Shown piece by piece: positions 50,773 through 59,606 of a stretch of DNA of 64,000 nt. The position numbers and the translations under genes are program-made. How positions within the stretch are numbered: position 1 is the stretch's first letter; each line of letters begins with the position of its first letter. The notes beneath the pieces are model-generated. The model did no database searches. It was given only the letters and a program-made list of their open reading frames with translations, and was not told where the DNA came from. The DNA comes from UBA10347 sp905182135. GTDB lineage: Bacteria; Actinomycetota; Acidimicrobiia; Acidimicrobiales; UBA10347. The stretch is from the NCBI GenBank assembly GCA_963925805.1, contig CAWUSE010000024.1:1-64000 (forward strand), in the 5' to 3' direction.

Positions 50773-50984
50773 GCCGGAGACGGGAGCAAGTTCGGGAAAA
50801 CCCGCTCCCGGGTGCATAGTGCGACCAGGGAGGTAGGTCGCATAGCAACTGGCGGCCATCCGTGTCAGGGCGACACAGGCCGTCAGCGAACTTTCGTACA
50901 TGCGTTGTGGGTGCGCTTGCGTACCAGGACCGTCGATGTGGACGGCTCTGACAGCGTTGTGAGCGCAGCGAGCAACGCGTGCTA
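50773..50984 (-). ncRNA. Highly structured region downstream of nrdB, possible 3-prime-UTR RNA
   Basis: About 210 bases with consecutive inverted repeats: GGGAGC with GCTCCC enclosing CGGGAAAACCCG (50780-50806), TGCGACC with GGTCGCA (50820-50840), GTGTC with GACAC near 50865, CCGTC with GACGG (50928-50942) and GCGTTG with CAACGC (near 50954-50977). It ends in the terminator at 50728-50772. No known RNA family was recognised, and no convincing protein frame is present. Direction is assigned from the terminator. Confidence 0.45.
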
Positions 50985-52124
50985 CTAGAAGTCTTCTTCG
51001 AAGTTGACGGTCCCTTCGATACCGGTTTGGTAAGACGACACGGTGCGCTCGAAAAAGTTTGAGAGCTGCTGGACGTCTTGGAGTTCCATGAATGCGAATG
51101 GGTTCGAAGCGCCGAACCGTGGAGCGAAGCCGAGCATGGCCATGCGCTGATCAGCGACGTACTCGAGGTATTCGCGAGTGTCGGACAGGGACATTCCGGT
51201 GACGCCTTCGCTGAGGAGATCTTCGGCGAACAAGTATTCGCAGTCGACTGCTTCGGCGATCATGTCGCTTATCCGCTGGTTCATTGCGTCGTCGAACAGA
51301 TCAGGCTCTTCTTGCCGCACGGTGTTCACGACTTCGAGCGCGAAGTTCATGTGGCCGCTCTCGTCTCGGAACACCCAGTTGGTTCCATCGGCCAGGCCGT
51401 TTAGCAGGCCTTTGGAGCGCAGGAAGTAGACATAGGCGAACGCTGCGAAGAAGAATAGACCTTCGATGCAGGTAGCGAAGCAGATCAGGTTCATTAAGAA
51501 CTGACGGCGTTCGTCCTTGGTGTTGAGTTCGTCGACACCGTTAAGGCTGCTCATGTACTTGAAACAGAAGTCAGCCTTCTGCTTGATCGAGGGGATGTTT
51601 TCGACTGCAGCAAATGCGGCCTCGCGCTCGGCCATGTCAGGGATGTAGTTGTCGAGCAGCGTGAGGTAGAACTGCACGTGCAGCGCTTCTTCGTAGAGCT
51701 GGCGTGACAAGTACATGCGTGCTTCGGGTGCATTGATGTGCTGATACAGGTTCAGCACCAGGTTGTTGGCAACGATCGAGTCGCCAGTCGCAAAGAAGGC
51801 AACCAGGCGGTTCACAAGGTGTCGCTCGGCTGGCGTGATTTTGCTGTCTAGGTCATTCAGGTCGGTGCTGAAGTCGATCTCGTCGACAGTCCACGTGTTC
51901 TTGATGGCATCGCGGTACATGTCGTAGAACTGCGGGTAACGCATGGGTCGCAGTGTCAGGTCGAATCCTGGATCCAAAATATTCTTTGGTTGGGTCACCT
52001 TCCCTGCTGATGGTGAGGCCTTAGCAAGCGGCGATGTGTTTAAACCACGTGCTTCTGCAGCGGCGCCAAAACCTATGGCGCGGTGGCCTAGCGCATCGTC
52101 GAAGGCTGGATCGGTAAGTGCCAT
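50985..52124 (-). CDS. nrdB: Ribonucleoside-diphosphate reductase, class Ia, beta subunit
   Basis: 379 residues from the ATG at 52124, overlapping the nrdA stop (TAATG). Di-iron ligands and the radical tyrosine are readable: E146-x2-H149-x3-Y153 in YEEALHVQFY, and DESGHMNFALE for the second helix pair. The C-terminal VNFEEDF is the tail that binds the alpha subunit. It generates the tyrosyl radical for ribonucleotide reduction. Co-transcribed with nrdA. Confidence 0.95.
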   Translation of the reverse strand: MALTDPAFDDALGHRAIGFGAAAEARGLNTSPLAKASPSAGKVTQPKNILDPGFDLTLRPMRYPQFYDMYRDAIKNTWTVDEIDFSTDLNDLDSKITPAERHLVNRLVAFFATGDSIVANNLVLNLYQHINAPEARMYLSRQLYEEALHVQFYLTLLDNYIPDMAEREAAFAAVENIPSIKQKADFCFKYMSSLNGVDELNTKDERRQFLMNLICFATCIEGLFFFAAFAYVYFLRSKGLLNGLADGTNWVFRDESGHMNFALEVVNTVRQEEPDLFDDAMNQRISDMIAEAVDCEYLFAEDLLSEGVTGMSLSDTREYLEYVADQRMAMLGFAPRFGASNPFAFMELQDVQQLSNFFERTVSSYQTGIEGTVNFEEDF

Positions 52125-54562
52125 TAGTCGCAGGCCTCGCAAGATTCTGGGTTTTCGAGCGAGCACGCAACGGCGTCTTGATCGCTGAACTGGTTGGTGG
52201 CGGTCGCCTGGTTAATGCGGGTGGCGGCTCTGCTGCGCAGGTAGTAGGTGGTCTTAAGACCGGCCTTCCATGCATGCAGGTACATGGAGCTGAGCTTGCC
52301 GATGGTCGGCGTCTCCATAAAGAGGTTGAGCGATTGACTCTGGTCTATGAAGGCGCCACGATGGGCAGCCATATCGATCAGCGATCGCATAGGCAGTTCC
52401 CATGCAGTGCGGTAGAGCTGCTTGAGGTCGTCGGGGATAGCAGCGATGTCTTGGATGCTGCCTTCGGAAGCCTTGATCGCTGCGATCATGTCGTTGGTCC
52501 AGAGGCCTCGGGCCTGCAGGTCACGAACCAGATAACGGTTGATCTGGATGAACTCGCCGGACAGAGTCTCGCGTTTGAACAGGTTGGATACCTGGGGCTC
52601 GATGCACTCGTAACAGCCCGAGATCGAAGCGATCGTTGCGGTAGGAGCAATGGCGATCATTAGTGAGTTGCGCAGTCCATGTTCTGCGATGCGCTCTTTA
52701 AGGGCGTCGAAGCGCTCGGGTTCAGCAGGAGTGAACTCGTCGCTCCACAGGTCGAACTGCAGCTCACCTTGAGCCACACGGGTGTGTTCGTATGCAGGGT
52801 GCGGGCCACTCTTCTCGGCGAGATCGCACGAGGTCATCAGAGCCCAGTAGTAGATTTCTTCTTGGATTCGAGTCGAAAGTTCGAGTGCTTCGGGTGAGTC
52901 AAAGGGCAAGCGGAGCTTGAAGAAAACGTCTTGTAAGCCCATGACACCGAGACCGATTGGGCGCCACGCATCGTTGGACACACCAGCTTCTTTGGTCGGG
53001 TAGAAGTTGATGTCAATGACACGGTCTAGGAATGGCACGGCGGTGCGCACGACATGGGCGAGCTTGTCGAAATCAAAGCCAGAGTGGTCTTCTTTGACGA
53101 ATCGGCTCAGGTTGACAGAACCTAGGTTGCAGACTGCCGTCTCGTCCTGGCTGGTGACCTCAAGGATCTCGGTGCACAGGTTCGACAGGTGCACGACCCG
53201 GGGGGCCTCACCAGTGGATGGTGCAGCGCCGGTTTGGTTGCACTTGGTGTTTGATGCGTCCTTGAAGGTCATCCAGCCATTACCGGTCTGGGCCAGGGTT
53301 CGCATCATGCGGCTGTAGAGATCGCGGGCCGAAACCTGCTTCTCGTAGATGCCTGCTTCTTCTGCTTCGATATAGGCCCGTTCAAATTCGGGGCCATACA
53401 TGTCGACGAAGTGTGGGACCTTCTTGGGATCGAAAAGTGACCACTGCCAATCCTTTTCGACCCGCTCCATGAACAGGTCCGGAATCCAGTTGGCCAAGTT
53501 CAGGTGGTGTGTTCGGCGGCTTTCGTCGCCGGTGTTGTCGCGCAGTTCAAGGAACTCATAGATGTCGGCGTGCCAGCTTTCGACATACACACAGGCAGCG
53601 CCCTTGCGCTTGCCTCCCTGGTTCACGGCCTGAACCGACGAATCGAGCGTTTTGAGCCACGGGACGATGCCGTTCGATAGACCGTTCGTGCCCTTGATCA
53701 ATGAACCGCGGCTGCGGATTCGGCTGTAGCTGAGGCCAATGCCGCCAGCATGCTTGCTGAGGCGGGCGACATCGGTGTAGCGCTTGTAGATCGACTCGAG
53801 GCTGTCTTCGGGGGAGTCGAGCAGGTAACACGACGACATCTGGGGGTGGGCGGTGCCGGAGTTGAACAGGGTCGGCGTTGAGGTCAGGTACTCGAGCGAC
53901 GAAAGTAGGTTGTAGAACGTGATGGCTTCGTCGGTGGTCGTGGCCAAACCACATGCGACACGCATGAAAAAATATTGCGGGGTTTCGAGCGCCTTGCGAC
54001 TCTCAGGGTGACGTAGCAGGTAGCGGTCATAGACAGTGCGCAGGCCGAAGAATTCGAACAGATCGTCGCGGTCGTGATCGATTGCCTCGTTGAACAACGG
54101 TGCATTCGCTTCGACAAAGTCCGCAGTGGTGTCATGGATCAGGCCCACAAGGCGGCCCGCCGAGATCGACTGCGAGAACGTCTTGATGTTTTCGTTGCGC
54201 AGCTCTTCATGGATATAGGTAGCGAGCAGGCGACCGGCAAGCTTGGAGTAGTTGGGCTCTTCGATGATGTTGGTGGCCGCGGTGCGGATAGCGAGATCGT
54301 CGAGTTCGATCGTGGTAGCGCCGTCGTGTAGGCCGCTAATCGTGCGAGTCGCAACTCGCATGGGGTCAACACCGTCGAGACCTTCGGCGCATCGCTGGAT
54401 GCGGGTCACGATCTTCATTGGATCGACCGGTTCGAAGCTGCCATCGCGCTTGCGGACCCGCATCTTGGGGGTCGGCAATGTTGGTGCTTCGCCGAGAAGC
54501 GTGAGTCCGATAGTGCCGCTGGCTTCGTTCGCCGTCGCGGCGGTGGTCTCTGTGAGTGCCAC
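52124..54562 (-). CDS. nrdA: Ribonucleoside-diphosphate reductase, class Ia, alpha subunit
   Basis: 812 residues from the GTG at 54562, which has AGGAG 5 bases upstream; the frame extends to 54709 without support. An ATP-cone is at the N-terminus (MRVRKRDGSFEPVDPMKIVT). Active-site residues are in LSNLCTEILEV (N-x-C-x-E), SSCYLLDSPEDSLESIY (redox Cys), and the C-terminal SCEACD shuttle pair. GIGLSYSRIRSRGSLIKGTN binds the substrate. It reduces NDPs to dNDPs. Confidence 0.96.
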   Translation of the reverse strand: MALTETTAATANEASGTIGLTLLGEAPTLPTPKMRVRKRDGSFEPVDPMKIVTRIQRCAEGLDGVDPMRVATRTISGLHDGATTIELDDLAIRTAATNIIEEPNYSKLAGRLLATYIHEELRNENIKTFSQSISAGRLVGLIHDTTADFVEANAPLFNEAIDHDRDDLFEFFGLRTVYDRYLLRHPESRKALETPQYFFMRVACGLATTTDEAITFYNLLSSLEYLTSTPTLFNSGTAHPQMSSCYLLDSPEDSLESIYKRYTDVARLSKHAGGIGLSYSRIRSRGSLIKGTNGLSNGIVPWLKTLDSSVQAVNQGGKRKGAACVYVESWHADIYEFLELRDNTGDESRRTHHLNLANWIPDLFMERVEKDWQWSLFDPKKVPHFVDMYGPEFERAYIEAEEAGIYEKQVSARDLYSRMMRTLAQTGNGWMTFKDASNTKCNQTGAAPSTGEAPRVVHLSNLCTEILEVTSQDETAVCNLGSVNLSRFVKEDHSGFDFDKLAHVVRTAVPFLDRVIDINFYPTKEAGVSNDAWRPIGLGVMGLQDVFFKLRLPFDSPEALELSTRIQEEIYYWALMTSCDLAEKSGPHPAYEHTRVAQGELQFDLWSDEFTPAEPERFDALKERIAEHGLRNSLMIAIAPTATIASISGCYECIEPQVSNLFKRETLSGEFIQINRYLVRDLQARGLWTNDMIAAIKASEGSIQDIAAIPDDLKQLYRTAWELPMRSLIDMAAHRGAFIDQSQSLNLFMETPTIGKLSSMYLHAWKAGLKTTYYLRSRAATRINQATATNQFSDQDAVACSLENPESCEACD

Positions 54563-54648
54563 AATTTCTCCTGATATGCAGTTTGAGGCGCTGCGCTGGT
54601 GCAGCGGAGTCTCGTTAGCCCTGATGTGTTTCCCTAGCGATTTCCCTA

Positions 54649-54671
54649 TGTGACGGTTTGAAGACGTCACA
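54649..54671 (-). promoter_or_regulatory. Hairpin in the nrdAB leader
   Basis: A perfect 7-bp stem, TGTGACG with CGTCACA (54649-54655 and 54665-54671), inside the transcribed leader about 85 bases before the nrdA start. Confidence 0.45.
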
Positions 54672-54845
54672 TTGCTGCGGTTGAAAGGCTCGGCATCATC
54701 GGCTCGCACCCGGTGGCTTTTGAGCCATTGGTCAGAACCTTGTGTTGTCGCTGCGCCTAGTCAGTTCCTCGAGTCGTCCCGTTTTGTTCTTCGGGGAACC
54801 AACTGTTGCAACCGCCCTGTTTCGATCACGTGTGTGCATCAGTGA

Positions 54846-54855
54846 TGTAATTACA
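54846..54855. promoter_or_regulatory. 10-bp palindrome downstream of the nrdAB promoter
   Basis: TGTAATTACA is perfectly self-complementary and lies about 30 bases after the predicted -10. It is a candidate regulator site (it does not match the NrdR box closely). Confidence 0.4.
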
Positions 54856-54881
54856 CATACGTCATTTAGGCAGGATCACCA

Positions 54882-54910
54882 TTAAATCGTCTCGCGACAT
54901 CAAATGTCAA
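54882..54910 (-). promoter_or_regulatory. Predicted nrdAB promoter
   Basis: On the minus strand a perfect TTGACA (54905-54910) is followed, after 17 bases, by ATTTAA (54882-54887). Transcription from here gives a leader of about 310 bases before the GTG at 54562. The surrounding sequence is unusually AT-rich for this genome. Confidence 0.6.
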
Positions 54911-55689
54911 GGGTGTCATTTAAATAAATAACATTTATGTAGTTCGATTTTTGAAATTCGCTCAGATATGCGGTTCCTGACGATTCGCTACGCACCTAAG
55001 GGTTCGCCCATCGACAAGGTTCGCCTATCGACTCACTGATGGCTGTGAGCCTCACATTGATTAAGAATGATTGTTCGGAGCCGCCACTGGAGACAGCTGG
55101 CATCGTGACAAAGACCTGGCGTCTGACAGAGCATGTGGTGCGTGCACAGGTTCGGTCAGGCCTCGGTGGATTCGTTCGAACGTTCTGTGCGGGGTCAAGC
55201 GTGACACGATCAGCGATGTTGATCTGGCCGAGTTCCGTCGAGTCGACTAATCCGACAGCGCTGATTAGGTGAGTCGTATCGGGGTTACTCAGACCGAATG
55301 CCATGGCAGCTAGGAGAGCCGTTAGAGCCGGTTCGGGATCGATACCGATTGGATCATCTGGGGATGGGGTTGCAGCGTGTGGATTCGGGCGAAGTCGCTG
55401 GTGTCTGCTCGGTTAGGGAGGCGGTGCCCGATGGCTCTAACGCCAGCATCGTTCAGCATCGCGGCTGAAATCGAATTGGTTGGGCTGATGGACGAGCGCC
55501 GAGTCGCTAACGTTTGGTGATGTGCCGAACGTGCGGGCACCAAACCGGCGACAGCGGCGCCGCACCCCAAACTTGTGTTGCCTCATCGAAGTTTTCTGGT
55601 GAAAATTTCAATAGGCGGTCTCTTAAGGACTGATCTCATCGTTTACCCGAATAGATGCTTGTATTCGAGGGGCCAACGAATGTATCTGT
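54911..55689. other. Gene-free stretch, AT-rich at its left end
   Basis: About 780 bases between the nrdAB promoter and the ECF sigma gene. The first 60 bases are AT-rich (runs of TAAATAAATA). Open frames on both strands (for example 54996-55304 and 55322-55570 minus) have no recognised family and uneven codon use. A lost gene is possible, but no domain remains to identify it. Confidence 0.45.
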
Positions 55690-56313
55690 GTGGATCGCGC
55701 CATCAACGCGGCTGGGGCGATGGTCCTAGCGAGGCCGCGTAGCGTGGACCGACACGCGGGAATCGTCGATGGTGTTGAAGACGCGTTTGAGGCGGTGCTC
55801 TTGCGCGCAGCGCGAGGCGACGGCCTAGCCTTCGAACACATATTTCATTGTTATGCGGGACGGATACGAGCGTTCGCACTAGCCCGGGGAGCGCAGGACG
55901 CCGACGCAATCACCAACGATGTGATGTTGCGAGTCTTCCAGAACCTGGGTTTATTCGAGGGTAACGAGCAGGCTTTTGTCAGATGGATATTTACCGTCAC
56001 TCGTAATCGTTTGATTGACGCACACCGGGCCGAACAGCGACGACCCATCGTGGCCGACACCGAAGTTCCGGAACGACACGAACGATCAGCCGAGTCGGTG
56101 GCCTTCGACCGCGTCAGCATCGACGACGTCGCACAGCGACTCGGTCAGCTCACGGTCGATCAACGCGAAGTGATTGCACTTCGCCTGATCCACGACCTGA
56201 GCCTGAAGGACGTAGCAGAGATCGTCGACCGTCCAATTACCGCAGTCAAAGCGTTGCAACGACGGGGCCTTCGTTCGTTGCAACGACATATTCTTGATGA
56301 GGGGGTCTCGTGA
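55690..56313 (+). CDS. ECF RNA polymerase sigma factor
   Basis: 207 residues, GTG start. Region 2 is LAFEHIFHCYAGRIRAFALA and FVRWIFTVTRNRLIDAHRAE with a following QRRPIVAD. Region 4 is LTVDQREVIALRLIHDLSLK and DVAEIVDRPITAVKALQRRG. The recognition helix TAVKALQRRGLRSLQR is of the type common in actinobacterial sigma factors paired with a downstream membrane anti-sigma. The stop overlaps the next start (GTGA), so the two are translated together. Confidence 0.93.
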   Translation: MDRAINAAGAMVLARPRSVDRHAGIVDGVEDAFEAVLLRAARGDGLAFEHIFHCYAGRIRAFALARGAQDADAITNDVMLRVFQNLGLFEGNEQAFVRWIFTVTRNRLIDAHRAEQRRPIVADTEVPERHERSAESVAFDRVSIDDVAQRLGQLTVDQREVIALRLIHDLSLKDVAEIVDRPITAVKALQRRGLRSLQRHILDEGVS

Positions 56314-57182
56314 CTCGACCTGATGACGTTTATCCAGATGACATGGAACCTCAAAGGCCAGATGACTTTGAACAGTTGCTTGATTCTCAAGTGGCTGGCG
56401 CTGCGTCTGAGTACGAACCGGCCGATTTAACGGCCGATTTCATACAGCAGGCATATGCCGTCTTGCGAGACGTCGGGCCTCCTGCCCCTGCACGAGAGCT
56501 GAACGAGTTTATTGGGGTTTCCACGTCAACGGCAGCCGGCGCGGCTGTTGGAACGTTACTGAGCGTCGAAACCATGGTTTTCGACGACGAAAGGAAATCT
56601 GGCATGTTGGCGACACTGATAGCCGCCGCCGCAACGACTGGCGGCAAGATTCTGGTAGGGGCGGCTGCGGTGTTCGCCGTGGCCGGCGGCGCCCAAGCAA
56701 CAGGCGTCGTCGATTTCACTGCCGCCGACGAGAGTGTGCAAGGCGCGACTGTGCAAGCAGCGACTGTGCAAGTCGCCACTCAGCCTGATATTCCTGGCGA
56801 CGAAGTGCTCGGCGAAATCCTGGTGAACGTGGACGGAGCTGGCTCCGTGGTGCTGCTGGTTGAAGACGGCGCGCTGCGCTCGGTTTCAGTGGTTATCGAA
56901 GATGGCTGGACCGCATTGGAAGAAGAAAACGACGGCGAAGTGTTCGTAGTTTTCACAAACGTCAGTGGCGACGAGGTCGTTGTCACGGCTGTCATTGAGG
57001 ATGATCTCGTGCGGGTCAAAACGAGGGGGTTCAACACTGACGTCGAGTCCTTCTTCTCCGTCTCGGGTGAACCAGTTGACGGCGTGGACGATGACGATGA
57101 CGGCGTAGATGATGACGATGACGGCGTGGACGATGACGATGACGGCGTAGGTGACGATGACGGCGTTGATGACGAAGACTGA
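56310..57182 (+). CDS. Predicted membrane anti-sigma partner with Asp-rich repeat tail
   Basis: 290 residues, GTG overlapping the sigma stop. Residues 1-95 are acidic and cytoplasmic (DDFEQLLDSQVAGAASEYEP). One membrane segment lies near 110-132 (GGKILVGAAAVFAVAGGAQA). An ATVQAATVQVATQ mini-repeat follows, then a beta-rich domain (GSVVLLVEDGALRSVSVVIE). The tail consists of three DDDDDGV units plus a shortened one. Position and coupling suggest it restrains the ECF sigma. The tail could bind calcium or be a flexible acidic spacer. The N-terminus lacks a zinc-finger motif. Confidence 0.7.
   Translation: MTRPDDVYPDDMEPQRPDDFEQLLDSQVAGAASEYEPADLTADFIQQAYAVLRDVGPPAPARELNEFIGVSTSTAAGAAVGTLLSVETMVFDDERKSGMLATLIAAAATTGGKILVGAAAVFAVAGGAQATGVVDFTAADESVQGATVQAATVQVATQPDIPGDEVLGEILVNVDGAGSVVLLVEDGALRSVSVVIEDGWTALEEENDGEVFVVFTNVSGDEVVVTAVIEDDLVRVKTRGFNTDVESFFSVSGEPVDGVDDDDDGVDDDDDGVDDDDDGVGDDDGVDDED
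57081..57175. repeat. 21-bp tandem coding repeat (Asp-rich)
   Basis: Three near-identical 21-bp units (gatgacgatgacggcgt with flanking gatga or gacga) and a degenerate fourth encode the DDDDDGV tail of the preceding protein. Differences are confined mostly to synonymous Asp and Val codons. Confidence 0.85.
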
Positions 57183-57296
57183 TTGGTGCCTGTATCTGCA
57201 GGACATCTAGCCGATCGACGGTCCTAGCCACTTCCGCTGGGCTGAATAGGCTCGTTGTCGGTGCGAGGGTGTGCCGTAGCGACCAGGGATTCGTCG

Positions 57297-57302
57297 TAGA
57301 GT
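57297..57302 (+). promoter_or_regulatory. Leaderless -10 element for the asparaginase gene
   Basis: TAGAGT, 6 bases before the ATG at 57309. Confidence 0.55.
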
Positions 57303-57308
57303 CGCTAG

Positions 57309-58304
57309 ATGCAACAGTGGTCAGAAGCAATAACGGTCGAGTTCCGTCGCGGCGAATTCGTGGAGTCTTCCCATCGAGTGCACGCTGTGGTTGCGACAGC
57401 AGACCAAATGATCAGTGTGTGGGGCGATGGCGAACGAATGACGATGCCCCGATCCGCCATCAAGTCGATCCAGGTCTTGCCCATGATCGCTCTCGGGGCA
57501 GCGGCCGCATTCGACGTGAGCGACGACGAGGTTGCGCTTGCGGCTTCGAGTCACAACGCCGAGGGAGCGCACACGACAGCTGTCGCCGCATGGCTTCAAC
57601 GTATTGGGCTTGGCGTTGAAGCGCTCGAGTGCGGTCCCAGTGACCCAATAAGCGATCTGGCGTGCAAGGCGCTCTATGCGGCAGGCGAGCCGCCGACGTC
57701 ACTGCATAATTGCTGTTCGGGAAAGCACACCGGATTCCTTACCCTGGCCCGCCATCTTGCCGATGATCCAACGTTGGCACTGCCTGGCTATCTCGATCCC
57801 GAGCACGGAGTGCAGACCCGGGTGCGTGACGCCCAGGCCCTGATGACGAACGTGGACCTCAGCAATCAGACGCCAGTGATCGACGGTTGTGGCATACCGG
57901 TGTACCAATTTCCACTGGCGTCACTGGCACAAGCGATGGCCCGCTTGGTCATGCCCAGCGCAGTGCCAGCCGAGTTCCAATCCGCAGCAGCGCGTGTGAC
58001 TGCAGTCCTGCCGAGCCGCAGCTTTCTGGTTTCGGGAACAGGTCGAGCCGACTACGTCCTGACCGAAGCTGCAACCGAGCCGCTGATCCTCAAGGGCGGG
58101 GCCGAGGGAGTGTCGATGGGGGCTTTGCCCGAGCGCGGCATTGGTTTCGCACTCAAGTGCGAAGACGGCAATGGCCGCGGTGCTGACGAAGCGGTCGCAG
58201 CTGTTCTGCATCAGCTTGGGGTCATGCCCGAGCGGGTCTCTATGAGCACGCCTTTGCGAAACTGTGCAGGTACAGAAGTCGGCTCGGCCACGGTCGTGCT
58301 CTGA
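57309..58304 (+). CDS. Asparaginase (L-asparaginase II, AnsA/PF06089-type)
   Basis: 331 residues. It has the hallmarks of the Rhizobium-type asparaginase: ALAASSHNAEGAHTTAV, LHNCCSGKHTGFLTLARHL (Cys/Lys/His cluster) and IDGCGIPVYQFPLASLAQAM, with the catalytic Ser in PRSAIKSIQVLP. The family resembles serine beta-lactamase-like hydrolases rather than the classical asparaginases. It deamidates L-asparagine to aspartate. It stands alone with its own promoter; the anti-sigma gene is 126 bases upstream. Confidence 0.88.
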   Translation: MQQWSEAITVEFRRGEFVESSHRVHAVVATADQMISVWGDGERMTMPRSAIKSIQVLPMIALGAAAAFDVSDDEVALAASSHNAEGAHTTAVAAWLQRIGLGVEALECGPSDPISDLACKALYAAGEPPTSLHNCCSGKHTGFLTLARHLADDPTLALPGYLDPEHGVQTRVRDAQALMTNVDLSNQTPVIDGCGIPVYQFPLASLAQAMARLVMPSAVPAEFQSAAARVTAVLPSRSFLVSGTGRADYVLTEAATEPLILKGGAEGVSMGALPERGIGFALKCEDGNGRGADEAVAAVLHQLGVMPERVSMSTPLRNCAGTEVGSATVVL

Positions 58305-58566
58305 GTCGTTCGCTCAGAACAAGCCGGTTGCGGAGATCGGCTCGTCGACGAGCACACCCGTGCCATCGACATAGCTGGTGACGAGCCTATTCTCGATCAA
58401 GCGGATGCTAGCGAACCATGAGTTTTACTCGATGGCGGATACACCGAAGACAGGAACACAGCCGCTTCTGTTCAAGATCCTGCGGCGTTGTTCGTTGCAT
58501 TCCGATATGTGGATCTCAACGCTAAATGACTTGTCGTTATAGCTTCCGTCCCGGGGGCCGACTAGG

Positions 58567-59445
58567 TCAAGAAGCAACGGAACTGGGTCCGCTAGTGCCC
58601 CAAATTAGGGCACCGAGGACAATCCCTCCACCAGCCCATGTCGTGGCGATGGGCACTTCACCGAAGAAGAGAAAGACCCAGAACGAAGCGAAGACCGTCT
58701 CGACCGGAGCAAATAGTCCAACTTCGGCGGCGGAAAGGAATCGAGGTGCTGTGCTCAGCATGACTCGCGCCAGTGGCCCGAACACGGCGCCCATCGCCAA
58801 GAGTGATAGCCACGTCTGGCTGCTATGGCCGGTGATTTGAGCGGGCCAGACTGCAACCAGCGACATGATCGCGCCACCAAGGCCGACCACCATTGTTCGG
58901 CTGGTCGCTGGGTAGCGACGCAACAACACGAGACCCATAGAGAATGAGGCGATGGCTCCAACGGCTAACAGGTCGCCTCCGAAGCTGCCTCCACCGATCG
59001 AACCTGATATCACGATGAGGATTCCAACAACTGAGACAGCGATCGCGGTCCACACTCGCCTCGAGGTTTTCTCTTGCAACCACAGCCAGCCGAACCCAGC
59101 GGCGAAGAGTGGAGCTGCTGCAATGATGACGACGACGTTGGACACTGACGTGTTCTTCAGGGCAAGTACGAAGAAGGTCGTCATCGCCGCTTGGAGGCTG
59201 GCGGCAAGGAGCAAAACCCAGCCATCTCGACGGACGAGCGCAAGTGGAGTAGTCCGTTCGTGGAACACAATCACCGTCGACATCACTATGGCAGTGAATA
59301 CACCTACCCAGAATGTGACATCGAAACCCTCGGCGTCGGCGACCCGAATAAAGAGCGAGTCGGTACTAATGGCAAGCATCCCACCGAAGGCGAGCAGCAC
59401 CCCTCGCCGTTTGTTATCCACTAGCGCGTTGGCCGACAGTGTCAC
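58567..59445 (-). CDS. EamA/DMT superfamily transporter
   Basis: 292 residues, GTG start. Ten hydrophobic segments form two EamA halves: GVLLAFGGMLAISTDSLFIR at the start and AAPLFAAGFGWLWLQEKTSR closing the first half. The second half begins GDLLAVGAIASFSMGLVLLR and ends WVFLFFGEVPIATTWAGGGI. Family members export amino acids or other metabolites. Nothing in the context names the substrate. Confidence 0.9.
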   Translation of the reverse strand: MTLSANALVDNKRRGVLLAFGGMLAISTDSLFIRVADAEGFDVTFWVGVFTAIVMSTVIVFHERTTPLALVRRDGWVLLLAASLQAAMTTFFVLALKNTSVSNVVVIIAAAPLFAAGFGWLWLQEKTSRRVWTAIAVSVVGILIVISGSIGGGSFGGDLLAVGAIASFSMGLVLLRRYPATSRTMVVGLGGAIMSLVAVWPAQITGHSSQTWLSLLAMGAVFGPLARVMLSTAPRFLSAAEVGLFAPVETVFASFWVFLFFGEVPIATTWAGGGIVLGALIWGTSGPSSVAS

Positions 59446-59606
59446 CGCACATCATTACTCCAAGTGATCAACGATCGCGCGGATATTGGCTTTGAGGACA
59501 CACCAGGTCGGTAACTTACCGATCGGTTCTTGGCCACCAGCGCGAGTGGATGGCTGCGTGCGGCTGGGTCCGGCGGCGACGCTGACCGATGTCTGCTCGT
59601 CGATGA

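Noticed and set aside
50704..50901. 65-codon minus-strand frame downstream of nrdB
   Set aside because: It lies inside the chain of hairpins and the terminator, and its codon pattern is set by the stems.
50773..50984. RNase P RNA, tmRNA or cobalamin riboswitch
   Set aside because: The conserved cores of these RNAs (for example GAGGAAAGTCC, a tag-peptide frame, or the B12 box) are absent on both strands.
54996..55570. Two minus-strand frames upstream of the ECF gene
   Set aside because: No domain, start signal or neighbour-like codon bias; kept as an unassigned stretch.
58305..58566. Possible minus-strand coding remnant (RLIENRLVTSYVDGTGVLVD)
   Set aside because: The run is short and interrupted by a stop, and no family could be named with confidence.
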